DNA of 64,000 bases from UBA6918 sp040754425 (GTDB lineage Bacteria > Pseudomonadota > Gammaproteobacteria > Burkholderiales > Thiobacillaceae), in NCBI GenBank assembly GCA_040754425.1, contig JBFMCR010000014.1, positions 129,948 to 193,947 of the forward strand, in the 5' to 3' direction. A model generated the notes under the pieces. The model worked only from the letters and a program-made list of their open reading frames with translations, was not told where the DNA came from and ran no database searches. The position numbers and the translations under genes were made by a program. Below, piece after piece: positions 53,668 through 63,869 of this stretch (within the stretch, counting starts at the first letter, position 1; each line of letters starts with the position of its first letter).

Positions 53668-54831
53668 CGCCCGCTTTCCCGCCAGAAAGTTCCGGATTCG
53701 TTCCATCGACTCCTGCAAAACCGGCAAGGGCCGGGTGTAGGCGAAACGCACGTAGCGCTCCGGCTGAGTCTCGCCGAAATCCACCCCCGGGGTAATGGCC
53801 ACGCCCACGTCGGCCAGCATGCGCTCGGCAAAAGCAAAACTGTCACCGGCAAAACGGCTGACGTCGGCGTAAAGGTAGAATGCGCCCTGCGGCGTGACCG
53901 GCAGGCCGAATCCCAGCTCGCGCAGGGCGGGCAGCATAAAATCGCGCCGCGTCTTCATCTCCAGCCGCCGCGCTTCGAGGATTTCCAGCGTCTCTTCCGA
54001 AAATGCCGCCAGCGCGGCGTATTGCGCCGGCGTGGGCGGCGCAAGATAGAGATTCTGCGCCAGCCGGTCGATGCCGTTCATCAAGCCCGTCGGCGCTGCC
54101 AGCCAGCCCAGGCGCCAGCCGGTCATGTGAAAGTATTTCGAGAAACTGTTGATGACGATGACATCGTCCGCATGCGCCAGCGCGGTTTGCGGCGAGCCTT
54201 CGTAGACCAGGCCGTGGTAGATCTCGTCGACGATCAGCGTCGCCCCGCGCTTTGAGCACAGCGCGGTGATGTCGCGGATGTCCTCATCGCGCGCCAGGGT
54301 GCCGGTCGGGTTTGAGGGAGATGCGATCAGCACCGCCTTCGTTCTTTCCGTCCAGTGCTGCTCCACCAGTTGCGGCGTCAACTGGAAAGCGGTTTCCGGC
54401 CCCACCGGAATGCGCACCGGGGTGGCATCGATGAAAGCGGCGAAATGACGGTTGCAGGGGTAACCCGGATCGGCGAGCAGGATTTCGTCGCCGGAGTCGA
54501 GCAGCGCGCCCAGCGCCAGCAGCAGCGCGCCCGAAGCGCCGGGCGTCACCGCGATGCGTGCCGCCGGCAGTTCGATGCCGTATCTCGTACGGTAGAAGGC
54601 TGCAATCGCCTCGCGCAGTTCGGGCAGGCCGAGGGCCGGTGTGTAATGCACGTCGCCGCCGCGGATGGCCTGCATGGCCGCCTGCAGCATGGGTTCGGGC
54701 GTGGGAAAATCCGGTTCGCCCACTTCCAGGTGAATGATGTCGCGCCCCTGTGCTTCCAGCGCACGGGCCCGCGCCAGGATGTCCATGACATGGAAGGGCG
54801 CGATGGCCCGCGCGCGGCGGGAAATGTTCAT
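53665..54831 (-). CDS. PLP-dependent aminotransferase, class I/II
   Basis: 388 residues, fold type I. The PLP lysine is in NSFSKYFHMTGWRLGWLA. DEIYHGLVYEG holds the pyridine-nitrogen Asp, and SPSNPTGTL the Asn that contacts the cofactor. The start MNISRRARAIAPFHVMDIL is typical of the AspC/AlaA-like group of environmental bacteria. Substrate is uncertain (alanine, aspartate or aromatic). Upstream is a 198-bp gap with a hairpin repeat. Confidence 0.9.
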   Translation of the reverse strand: MNISRRARAIAPFHVMDILARARALEAQGRDIIHLEVGEPDFPTPEPMLQAAMQAIRGGDVHYTPALGLPELREAIAAFYRTRYGIELPAARIAVTPGASGALLLALGALLDSGDEILLADPGYPCNRHFAAFIDATPVRIPVGPETAFQLTPQLVEQHWTERTKAVLIASPSNPTGTLARDEDIRDITALCSKRGATLIVDEIYHGLVYEGSPQTALAHADDVIVINSFSKYFHMTGWRLGWLAAPTGLMNGIDRLAQNLYLAPPTPAQYAALAAFSEETLEILEARRLEMKTRRDFMLPALRELGFGLPVTPQGAFYLYADVSRFAGDSFAFAERMLADVGVAITPGVDFGETQPERYVRFAYTRPLPVLQESMERIRNFLAGKRA

Positions 54832-54894
54832 TTATCCTGAAAATCGTATTCGAACCAGGGGGAACGCGGGGGAGGGGCAAATAAAAACGATTTA

Positions 54895-54985
54895 AACAAA
54901 GAGGACAGGAGAGGACAAGAGGTTCACTGCTTCAAACAGGGAAAGCTCCCAGCGGTTTTCCTCCTGTCCTCTTGTCCTCCTTGTT
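54895..54985. repeat. Intergenic hairpin repeat, GGAGGACA type
   Basis: Left arm AACAAAGAGGACAGGAGAGG and right arm CCTGTCCTCTTGTCCTCCTTGTT (last 19 paired). On the minus strand the core GGAGGAAAACCGCTGGGAG resembles the inverted 8076-8142 copy. It lies between the thioredoxin and aminotransferase genes. Confidence 0.83.
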
Positions 54986-55029
54986 CAGGCTCTTGATTTT
55001 CCTTCCCGTGCGCCCCGTGGTTGTGGTTT

Positions 55030-55401
55030 TTACAATTCTATGCCGTGTTCTGACAGAAAGTCGCGCACCCAGTGCTCGGGCTTGGCGCTGTGCCAGCGGC
55101 CTTTCAGTTCGCCGTCGATGAACAGCAGCACGGTGGGGAAACCGCGCATGCCGTAATGGCCGGCGAGCTTCATGTTGTGCCCCTCGTCCACCTCCACTTT
55201 CGCCAGCAGGAACTTGCCGCCATAGGCATGCACCACGCGTTCGAGTATGGGCGTGAGCGCGTTGCAGGGTGGGCACCAGTCGGCCCAGAAGTCCACCAGG
55301 ATGGGAACGTCCCTGGATGCTTCGACCACATCCTGTTCGAACGCTTCGTAGCTGGTGTTGAAAATCAGTTCTTCGGTTTTCTTTGCCGTCAGATTCATCA
55401 A
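55030..55401 (-). CDS. Thioredoxin family protein with WCPPC active site
   Basis: 123 residues, cytosolic, no signal. ILVDFWADWCPPCNALTPIL carries a CPPC motif where classic thioredoxin has CGPC, and GMRGFPTVLLFIDGE holds the cis-Pro loop. The Pro-Pro dipeptide should shift redox potential. Either of two adjacent ATG codons could start it. It begins 17 bp after rmuC, so the two may be cotranscribed. Confidence 0.87.
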   Translation of the reverse strand: MMNLTAKKTEELIFNTSYEAFEQDVVEASRDVPILVDFWADWCPPCNALTPILERVVHAYGGKFLLAKVEVDEGHNMKLAGHYGMRGFPTVLLFIDGELKGRWHSAKPEHWVRDFLSEHGIEL

Positions 55402-55417
55402 TCAAAGTCTCGCTGGG

Positions 55418-56707
55418 TTAATCCTTGTCCGGCAGCAGCGGCTGCCCGGCCTGCAAATGTTCGAGGTCGACCGACTCGATCTGGCGGAAGCGCTTGCTGA
55501 TCTTGTCCGAACTGATGCTCACTTCACGCACATCCTCGTTGGCCTGATTGATGTGCGTGGCGAGCTTCTTCATGCGTTCTTCGAAGCGGCCGAAGTCCTT
55601 GCCCAGGCGCGACAGCTCCTCCTTGATGATGTGCACCTGGCGCCGCGTCTCCACGTCCTTGATCACCGCGCGCGCGGTGTTGAGCACCGCCATCATGGTG
55701 GTCGGCGACACGATCCACACCCGCCGCTGCATGGCGTAGTCGACCAGATCCGCATGGTAGGCATGGATCTCGGCGAACACGGCCTCGGCCGGCACGAACA
55801 TCACCGCGCCGTCGCTGGTCTCGTGCTCGATGATGTACTTCCCGGCGATGTCCTCGATGTGCTTCTTCACGTCGGCCTTGAAGGCGCGCGTGGCTGCGGT
55901 TCTTTCCGACTCTGTCAGCGCGGAGTCGAACATCCTGTTGTAGTTTTCCAGCGGAAACTTGGAGTCCACCGCCACCTTGCCGGTAGGCTCGGGCAGGGTC
56001 AGCAGGCAGTCGGCACGGCTCTTGTTGGACAGCGTCGCCTGGAATTCGTAGCTGCCCGGCGGCAGGATGTTGCGCACCAGCGCTTCCAGCTGCACTTCGC
56101 CGAAGGCGCCGCGCGAGCGCTTGTCGCCCAACAACTCTTGCAAGGTAACAACATTGGTGGTAAGACCGTCGATCTTCTTCTGCGCCTCGTCGATGGTGGC
56201 GAGCCGCGCCATGACGTTGGCGAAGGTTTCGTTGGTCTTCTTGAAGCCTTCGTCGAGGCGCTCGCTCACCTTGCCGGAAATTTCCGCGAGGCGCCCGTCC
56301 ACCACGCCGGAAAGGCGCGCGATGGTGTCCTGGATGAGCTTCTGCTGCTCGCGTCCCTGGTCGGCAAACGTCGTCAGCGTCTTGTTGAGGAATTCCTGCT
56401 GTCCTGTCTTCAACGCATCGCTCGCCGCCGCCAGCGACCGGGTCTGTTCCACGCGCAAAGCTTCCAGCGCCTGGCGCAGGCGCTCGGCGGTGTCGGCAAG
56501 CGCGGCCTGGGTGCGGTCGCTCTGCAGCGCCAGGCCCTGATGCAAGTCTTTCAGCATGGCCTGGTGCTGTGCGCCCAGCGCTCTTTCCTGCCCGGCTGCC
56601 TGTTCTGCCTGGTGGCGCAGCACGGCTCCCAGACGCACCAGCACCCACGCAGCCAGCGCGACGACCAGCAGCGTGAGAACGACGAGCAGCAACTCGGTAT
56701 TGGGCAT
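55418..56707 (-). CDS. rmuC: DNA recombination protein RmuC
   Basis: 429 residues. One N-terminal membrane helix (LLVVLTLLVVALAAWVLV) precedes a long coiled coil (about 30-190) and a C-terminal nuclease-like core with GAFGEVQLEALVRNILPPG and VDSKFPLENYNRM. RmuC limits recombination at inverted repeats in E. coli, which is of interest in a genome with many long palindromes. It is divergent from the nuclease gene by 23 bp. Confidence 0.93.
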   Translation of the reverse strand: MPNTELLLVVLTLLVVALAAWVLVRLGAVLRHQAEQAAGQERALGAQHQAMLKDLHQGLALQSDRTQAALADTAERLRQALEALRVEQTRSLAAASDALKTGQQEFLNKTLTTFADQGREQQKLIQDTIARLSGVVDGRLAEISGKVSERLDEGFKKTNETFANVMARLATIDEAQKKIDGLTTNVVTLQELLGDKRSRGAFGEVQLEALVRNILPPGSYEFQATLSNKSRADCLLTLPEPTGKVAVDSKFPLENYNRMFDSALTESERTAATRAFKADVKKHIEDIAGKYIIEHETSDGAVMFVPAEAVFAEIHAYHADLVDYAMQRRVWIVSPTTMMAVLNTARAVIKDVETRRQVHIIKEELSRLGKDFGRFEERMKKLATHINQANEDVREVSISSDKISKRFRQIESVDLEHLQAGQPLLPDKD

Positions 56708-56730
56708 GAGCAGATTATACTTGCCCGCCT

Positions 56731-57294
56731 ATGCGACTTTATTCGAAGCTTCACTTTTTCCTGCTGCTGGCCTCGCTCAGCCTGACCGCCTGCAGTGCCG
56801 GCAACACCCAGGTTCTGGAAGGCACGGTCACCGGCATCGCCGACGGCGATACGCTCTACGTGCTGGATGCGATGCGCAAGAGCCACAAGATCCGTCTGCT
56901 CGGCATCGATGCGCCGGAACGCGGCCAGGCCTTCGGCGAAAAATCCAGGCAATCGCTCGCCCGTCTCACTTACCGAAAACTCGTCAGCGTGGACTGGCAG
57001 GGTCGTGACAACTACGGCCGCATCCTCGGCCGGGTCCGTGTCGCCGCGCCCGAATGCCGCCAGACCAGTTGCCCAAAAACCATCGACGCCAATCTGCAGC
57101 AGGTAAGATCGGGGCTGGCCTGGTGGAACAGGAAATTCGCCGACGGCCAGTTCCCCGGCGACGCCCGCGTCTACGAAAAAGCCGAGCGTGCGGCGCGCGC
57201 GGCCAGGGCCGGCCTCTGGTCCGAACGCAACCCCGTGCCGCCCTGGCGCTGGCGCTATGCAAATCGCAACGAAACGGATAAAGTGAGGCCATGA
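56731..57294 (+). CDS. Thermonuclease (SNase-like) lipoprotein
   Basis: 187 residues. A lipoprotein signal ends at Cys21 (SLSLTACSAG). The SNase domain has VTGIADGDTLYVLD, IRLLGIDAPERGQAFGEKS and RDNYGRILGRVRV, which keep the Asp, Arg and Glu catalytic residues. It is likely a membrane-anchored periplasmic or surface nuclease. Its stop overlaps a 28-codon frame. Confidence 0.9.
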   Translation: MRLYSKLHFFLLLASLSLTACSAGNTQVLEGTVTGIADGDTLYVLDAMRKSHKIRLLGIDAPERGQAFGEKSRQSLARLTYRKLVSVDWQGRDNYGRILGRVRVAAPECRQTSCPKTIDANLQQVRSGLAWWNRKFADGQFPGDARVYEKAERAARAARAGLWSERNPVPPWRWRYANRNETDKVRP

Positions 57295-57377
57295 AAACCG
57301 CTGTGAAAATTCTGCCTGCCGTCTGCCGCCGCTTCGCCGTGATGTGGCGAGCCATGCATGAGCCCGGCGTGAACTAG
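57291..57377 (+). CDS. Possible 28-residue peptide after the nuclease gene
   Basis: MKTAVKILPAVCRRFAVM followed by WRAMHEPGVN. The ATG overlaps the nuclease stop (ATGA), GAGG lies 4-8 nt upstream, and a terminator follows 22 bp after its stop. These features suggest a real gene. No family is recognised; the peptide is basic and amphipathic. Confidence 0.35.
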   Translation: MKTAVKILPAVCRRFAVMWRAMHEPGVN

Positions 57378-57398
57378 CAGCTTCGTTTTCAGCAACCG

Positions 57399-57436
57399 AG
57401 CCACGCCGCCACAAGCGCCGTGGCTTTTGTTTTTTT
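57399..57436 (+). terminator. Intrinsic terminator
   Basis: AGCCACG and CGTGGCT pair around a 13-nt loop with internal GCCGCC, then TTTTGTTTTTTT. It ends the nuclease unit just before the EamA gene. Confidence 0.75.
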
Positions 57437-57454
57437 CCTCACAAGGGAATTGCC

Positions 57455-58369
57455 ATGCCAAAACACAAAAAGAACCTTGCCAGCGCCTATCTGGGCGTCA
57501 TCCTGATCTGGTCCACCACGCCGCTCGGCATCGTCTGGAGCAGCCAGGGCGTGCATTACACCTTTCCCCTGTTCGCGCGCATGGCAATCGGACTCGTGGT
57601 CAGTCTGCTGTGGCTGGCGCTCACGCGCACGCGCTTTCCGGGCGACCTGCAGGCGCGCCAGTCCTACGCCATTGCCGGTTTCACCATCTGGGCGGCCATG
57701 CTGTGCACCTACTGGGGTGCGCGCTTCATTCCGTCCGGGCTGATTTCGGTGGTGTACGGGCTGAGCCCGATCATGACCGGGCTGTTCGCGTGGGCTTGGC
57801 TCAGGGAAGATGCCTTCAGCCCGCTCAAGATCGCCGGCATGCTGCTGGGCATCGCCGGCCTGTTCGTGGTGTTCGGCGGCAGCGTGCGGTTAGGCAGCTC
57901 CGCCCATTGGGGCATCGCCGCGGTGCTGGCGGCGGTGATCCTGCAGGCCTGGGGGCTGGTGGCGATCAAGCGCATCGGCGCGGATGTTCCAGCAGTGGCG
58001 CAAACCGCGGGCGCGCTTGCCTTCACGGTCCTGCTTTCCGGGCTGAGCATGATGATGCTGGGCGACTGGCCGGCGCGCATCCCGCTGCGGTCGGCCGCGG
58101 CGACGCTCTATCTGGGGGTGTTCGGATCGGTGGCGGGATTTTCGCTGTACTACTTCCTGATCAAGCACATCAGCACCGGGCGCGTGGCGCTCATTACGCT
58201 GATCACGCCGGTCACGGCGCTCATGCTGGGCATGCTGCTGAACGGCGAGCGCCTGACCCGGAACATCGCCGAAGGCACCGCCATGATCCTGTTCGGGCTG
58301 GCCCTGTACGAATGGGGGCTGGTGAGCCGGAACGGCCGGCGGCTGCGCGCCGCGCGTGCGCCGGAATGA
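57455..58369 (+). CDS. EamA/DMT family transporter
   Basis: 304 residues, ten membrane helices in two EamA repeats (about 10-140 and 155-290). GARFIPSGLISVVYGLSPIM is typical of the family. Substrate is unknown; many relatives export amino acids or metabolites. It ends 9 bp from the convergent mtfA. Confidence 0.88.
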   Translation: MPKHKKNLASAYLGVILIWSTTPLGIVWSSQGVHYTFPLFARMAIGLVVSLLWLALTRTRFPGDLQARQSYAIAGFTIWAAMLCTYWGARFIPSGLISVVYGLSPIMTGLFAWAWLREDAFSPLKIAGMLLGIAGLFVVFGGSVRLGSSAHWGIAAVLAAVILQAWGLVAIKRIGADVPAVAQTAGALAFTVLLSGLSMMMLGDWPARIPLRSAAATLYLGVFGSVAGFSLYYFLIKHISTGRVALITLITPVTALMLGMLLNGERLTRNIAEGTAMILFGLALYEWGLVSRNGRRLRAARAPE

Positions 58370-58378
58370 TTCTGCCGC

Positions 58379-59128
58379 TCAGCGAGCCAGCGGATCCTGC
58401 CGGAAGAAACGCCGCATCTGCTCATAGACTGCCGGATAGGCCGCGTGCAGCGCCTCGGGCAGTTCAAAGAAATATTCCGTCAGCACGGCGAAGAACTCGG
58501 CGGGATTCTCGGCGGCATAAGGGTCGATTTCCGTTTCTTCGCCCGCGTCCACGCGCCGGCAGAAATCCTCGTACGCGGAGGTGAAAGCCGCCGCCCATTC
58601 CTCCGTGCGCATGCCGGCATGCAGGCGCGGCAGGCCGTTCGCCGCGCCGTTGGCCATGTCCAGCTTGTGCGCGAATTCGTGGATCACCACGTTGTAGCCG
58701 TCGCACAGGCCGGACCAGGCGACGTCCTCCCAGGACAGCACCACCGGGCCGCCCTCCCAGGCCTCGCCGCTCATGGGATGGCGCACGTGGTGCACCACGC
58801 CGATCTCGTCCATCTCCTCGCGCTCGGGCACGAACTCGGCCGGATAGACGATGATTTCCTGCCAGCGGCCGTAGCTGTCGATATCGAGGTTGAGCACCGG
58901 CAGCACCGCCTGCACGGCGATGGCAGCGCAAACCGCGCCGTCGATTTCTGCTCCGGCCGCGGCGGAGAAGGTTTTTTCCCGGACGAGCCGTTCCGCCAGC
59001 GCGCGCAGGCGGCTGCGCTCGTTTTCGTCCAGCCGGTCAAAAATCGGCAGCGCCAGGGCAGTCTGCCAGTCGGCTTCCGAGACGCCGGGCGGCTCGCCCT
59101 TGCCGAAAAGCCAGCCCTTCAGCCCCAT
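58379..59128 (-). CDS. mtfA: Zinc-dependent peptidase, MtfA family
   Basis: 249 residues. The zinc motif HEFAHKLD lies near residue 150. YPAEFVPEREEMDEIGVVHH and GPVVLSWEDV are family segments. In E. coli MtfA binds the repressor Mlc and has aminopeptidase activity. The partner Mlc/PTS system is not visible here. Confidence 0.9.
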   Translation of the reverse strand: MGLKGWLFGKGEPPGVSEADWQTALALPIFDRLDENERSRLRALAERLVREKTFSAAAGAEIDGAVCAAIAVQAVLPVLNLDIDSYGRWQEIIVYPAEFVPEREEMDEIGVVHHVRHPMSGEAWEGGPVVLSWEDVAWSGLCDGYNVVIHEFAHKLDMANGAANGLPRLHAGMRTEEWAAAFTSAYEDFCRRVDAGEETEIDPYAAENPAEFFAVLTEYFFELPEALHAAYPAVYEQMRRFFRQDPLAR

Positions 59129-59151
59129 TCAGGCCTCGTATGCCAGGCTGT

Positions 59152-59232
59152 TTATGCGCTTTCGCGCACGGCGCGGCGGCGCTCGTATTGGCTATGGCCG
59201 CTGCTTTGCAGCTTAACATTCGCTTCGCTCAT
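59152..59232 (-). CDS. Possible 26-residue peptide after typA
   Basis: MSEANVKLQSSGHSQYERRR followed by AVRESA. The ATG lies 2 nt after the typA stop with GAAGG upstream. Charged, no signal. It may be a small coupled gene or a chance frame. Confidence 0.25.
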   Translation of the reverse strand: MSEANVKLQSSGHSQYERRRAVRESA

Positions 59233-59234
59233 GG

Positions 59235-61085
<1,851 letters not shown>

Positions 61086-61112
61086 GGCTGCGGCCTGGCT
61101 GGAAAACCGGCT

Positions 61113-61121
61113 ATTTTAGCA
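61113..61121 (-). promoter_or_regulatory. Extended -10 promoter for typA
   Basis: TGCTAAAAT on the minus strand at 61121-61113, giving a start about 20 nt before the typA ATG. No clear -35. Confidence 0.45.
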
Positions 61122-61140
61122 GATTTGAATATATCCTTCG

Positions 61141-62394
61141 TTATTGTTGATACAGAGGGTGCCGGTCCAGCCGCCGCTCGATTTCCGCAATCTGGGTGCG
61201 GTAGGCGGGACTGCCCACCGCACCGAAACGGCGCACGAACACGGCCTCCGGCATGAATTCCGGCAGGTCGGAAAAGACCGGCGCCAGCGCCTCGTCCGAG
61301 GCAAGAGCGGCAAGACGGGCCTGCACCGCGGCCGCGCGCGGCCCGGTACCCAGTTCGCCCAGACGGGCGCCGGCGCGGTCGTAGGCGATGTCGGTAAAGC
61401 TGAAGCCGGAGCCGGACTGCACGTCCTCCTCCTCCTTGGCCAGACCCATGGCGTTGGCCAGCCGGCTGCCGCCGTTGGCGGACAGCGCCGCCGCGATCAG
61501 GAGGTGTTCGGCGGCATCGCGCCGGCCATGCAGCGTCAGCAGCACGGGAGGCGCGCGCCGCGTGCTGCGGCCGCGGCCTTCCAGCAGCTGGTGCAGGCTC
61601 ACGCCCGCCACATAGGCGCCCAGCGCGGTGTAGGCGGCGCGGTTCTCGGCGGCGGCATCTCCGCCACGCTGCCGGGCATGGCCGAAGACCTTGCCCAGCA
61701 CCTCGCGCAGCGGCTGCTGGCTTTTGTCGGGGTAGCGCACCACGGCCTTGCGCACGAATTCCGCATAGGCCAGGAGGCGCTGCTTTTCCTCGGCGCCGAC
61801 CAGCACTTCCGCCCCCTTGCGTTCCATCAGGGTCAGCAGTTCCGGCCGCCACTGGTAATCCAGGCTGAGATGGTTCTCGGACAGACGCACCCCCTGCATG
61901 GACTCCAGCAGGGCCAGATAGTCAGGGTCCTGACGCAGCCAGCGCTGCGCCACCCACAGCACCCCGCGCGCCAGAAAAGCCGGCAGCGGCAGGCTGCCCG
62001 CCTGCATGCGGGCCGGCACCAGCACGCTTTCCTGCTGCGAAAGCTCGGCGGAAAAATTCAGATATTCGCCGAAGGGGTTGCGCGGCACGCGCAGGCTGAC
62101 GACGAGCAAGGCCTTGCCTTCTTCCAGGGTGGCCGCCACACCATGCACCGGCTTCACCACCACTGCGTAATTGAGCAGGCGGTTCACATCTTCCGCCGAC
62201 AACTCCAGGGTCTGCACGGTGTCCGTCGTGCGTGCGCGCGGCACGCTTTTTTCGAACAAATGCTTGGCCCAGACCAGGTCGTCGCGCGTGATGCGCCCGC
62301 CCGGTTCGGCGCGGGGCTGCTCGTCCAGCACCGCCCAGGCCAGGGCCGCAAGGCCGCCGGCCAGCAGGGTGAAGAAGAGCAGCAGCTTTTTCAT
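61141..62394 (-). CDS. Conserved hypothetical exported/membrane-anchored protein
   Basis: 417 residues from the ATG at 62394. The N-terminus MKKLLLFFTLLAGGLAALAW is a signal or anchor. The rest is soluble and probably periplasmic, with two halves: about 30-200 (TVQTLELSAEDVNRLLNYAV) and about 215-417, where HGRRDAAEHLLIAAALSANG and GSGFSFTDIAYDRAGARLGE recall a peptidase-like region without a metal motif I can assign. It overlaps the haemoglobin gene stop (TGATG). Function unknown. Confidence 0.7.
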   Translation of the reverse strand: MKKLLLFFTLLAGGLAALAWAVLDEQPRAEPGGRITRDDLVWAKHLFEKSVPRARTTDTVQTLELSAEDVNRLLNYAVVVKPVHGVAATLEEGKALLVVSLRVPRNPFGEYLNFSAELSQQESVLVPARMQAGSLPLPAFLARGVLWVAQRWLRQDPDYLALLESMQGVRLSENHLSLDYQWRPELLTLMERKGAEVLVGAEEKQRLLAYAEFVRKAVVRYPDKSQQPLREVLGKVFGHARQRGGDAAAENRAAYTALGAYVAGVSLHQLLEGRGRSTRRAPPVLLTLHGRRDAAEHLLIAAALSANGGSRLANAMGLAKEEEDVQSGSGFSFTDIAYDRAGARLGELGTGPRAAAVQARLAALASDEALAPVFSDLPEFMPEAVFVRRFGAVGSPAYRTQIAEIERRLDRHPLYQQ

Positions 62395-62774
62395 CAACCC
62401 TCTTTGTTGCGCATGAAATCGGCGGTCTTGAAGAAAGCGGCCTTCAGCTCCGCCTTGAGATTTTCGTCCAGACCTGCGTCATCCATGGCGCGCTGCATGC
62501 AGCCCATCCACTGGTCGCGTTCCGACTCGCCGATGGGAAAGGGCATGTGGCGCCGGCGCAAAAAGGGCTGTCCGATGCGGTCGGTATACAGTGGCGGTCC
62601 CCCGGTCCAGCCGGAGAGGAACCAGTACAGCTTGTTGCGCGATTCGGTGAGGTCGACGGGATGCAGCTTGCGGATGCCGTAGTAATCCGGATCCTCGTCC
62701 ATCAGGTCGTAGAAGCGATCGACCAGTTTGCGAATGGCTTGGTCGCCGCCGATGCGGTGGTAGTGGGTTTCCAT
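62394..62774 (-). CDS. Group II truncated haemoglobin
   Basis: 126 residues from the ATG at 62774 (METHYHRIGGDQAIRKLVDR). LYWFLSGWTGGPPLYTDRIG and RRRHMPFPIGESERDQW (proximal His) match trHbO-type globins; the Trp of the G helix is in DQWMGCM. Such proteins bind O2 or NO and protect respiration. It overlaps the next gene by 1-4 nt and so is coexpressed with it. Confidence 0.93.
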   Translation of the reverse strand: METHYHRIGGDQAIRKLVDRFYDLMDEDPDYYGIRKLHPVDLTESRNKLYWFLSGWTGGPPLYTDRIGQPFLRRRHMPFPIGESERDQWMGCMQRAMDDAGLDENLKAELKAAFFKTADFMRNKEG

Positions 62775-62831
62775 CACTCACTCAATCAGATTTCACAGCA
62801 GACAGGCGCTATTTTGCCAAAAATCCTTTTT

Positions 62832-62900
62832 ACAAAGAGGACATGAGGACAAGAGGCAAGAAAATGCAAAGGTTTACTCCTGTCCTCTCGTCCTCCTTGT
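62832..62900. repeat. Intergenic hairpin repeat, GGAGGACA type
   Basis: Left arm ACAAAGAGGACATGAGGACA and right arm GTCCTCTCGTCCTCCTTGT. The core on the minus strand, GGAGTAAACCTTTGC, matches the start of the core at 39869-40020, so the copies are inverted to each other. It lies between egtD and the haemoglobin gene. Confidence 0.85.
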
Positions 62901-62907
62901 TCAAAAC

Positions 62908-63864
62908 TCAGGCATAGTAATGCACGGCGAACAGCCCCTCGCCGTCCTGCCAGCCATCCTTGAAAGCAAATCCCGCCTGCGCCGCGAGCGCATCGAACTC
63001 ACGGGGCGTGTATTTGTAGGAGTTTTCCGTGTGCAGGCTTTCCCCGGCTTCGAACATCACCGGCACCCCGGCCACCGTCACCTGCTGGCGTACACGGCTG
63101 ACCAGATGCATTTCGATGCGGCCCGCCCCGGCGTTGTAGAAGGCATGGTGGTCAAACGTCTCGGGCCGGAAATCCGCCCCCAGCTCGCGATTCAGGCGCA
63201 CCAGCAGGTTGCGGTTGAAGGCGGCGGTCACCCCCGCGGCATCGTTGTAGGCGGCATTGAGACGCGCGGCAGCCTTCTTGAGGTCGAAACCGATGAGCAG
63301 GCCGCCGTCGGGCCCCGCCAAGACACGGAATTGCTTCAGCATGCCCACCGCTTCGTCCGGGCCGGCGTTGCCGATGCTGGAGCCGGGGTAGTACACCAGC
63401 CGCCTTCCGGCTGCGGGCAGGTGCGGCAGCAAGGGAGCGAAGCCGTCGACAGCGGTGAAATCCAGTTGCACTGCCGTCACGTCCAAGGCCGGATGCTCGG
63501 CCGCCAAACGGCCAGCCGCCGCCGCAAGGGTTTCCCCGTCGATGTCCACCGGCCAGTAGGCGGCTGCCTTGAGCGGGCCGAGCAGCAGGCGCGCCTTGGC
63601 GCAACAGCCCGCACCCGGCTCGATCATTGAGGCCACCGGCCCGATGCGGCGCGCGATGGCTTGCGCTTCGGCCTGCAGCAGGGCGGTTTCCGCACGCGTC
63701 AGGTAATACTCCGGCTGCCGGCAAATCGCCTCGAACAGGCGCGAGCCCTCGCTGTCGTAGAAATACTTGGGCGGGATGCGCTTGGGGCTTGCGGACAAGC
63801 CGGCCAGGACGACCTCCCCGAGCGTGTCGGCGGGATGGCTGAGAGTGAGAGTGAGCAGGCGCAT
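62908..63864 (-). CDS. EgtD-like L-histidine N-alpha-methyltransferase
   Basis: 318 residues from the ATG at 63864 (MRLLTLTLSHPADTLGEVV). The N-terminal motif RIPPKYFYDSEGSRLFEAI and ICRQPEYYLTRAE are the EgtD-family signature, the SAM site is MIEPGAGCCAKARLLL, and the C-terminal ESLHTENSYKYTPREF is conserved. EgtD trimethylates histidine in ergothioneine synthesis. The usual partner EgtB is not downstream, and an insertion sequence begins just upstream, so the pathway may be disrupted or EgtB may lie beyond the element. Confidence 0.85.
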   Translation of the reverse strand: MRLLTLTLSHPADTLGEVVLAGLSASPKRIPPKYFYDSEGSRLFEAICRQPEYYLTRAETALLQAEAQAIARRIGPVASMIEPGAGCCAKARLLLGPLKAAAYWPVDIDGETLAAAAGRLAAEHPALDVTAVQLDFTAVDGFAPLLPHLPAAGRRLVYYPGSSIGNAGPDEAVGMLKQFRVLAGPDGGLLIGFDLKKAAARLNAAYNDAAGVTAAFNRNLLVRLNRELGADFRPETFDHHAFYNAGAGRIEMHLVSRVRQQVTVAGVPVMFEAGESLHTENSYKYTPREFDALAAQAGFAFKDGWQDGEGLFAVHYYA

Positions 63865-63869
63865 GGAAT

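Noticed and set aside
55355..56785. Long plus-strand frame opposite rmuC
   Set aside because: Antisense of rmuC with no domain of its own.
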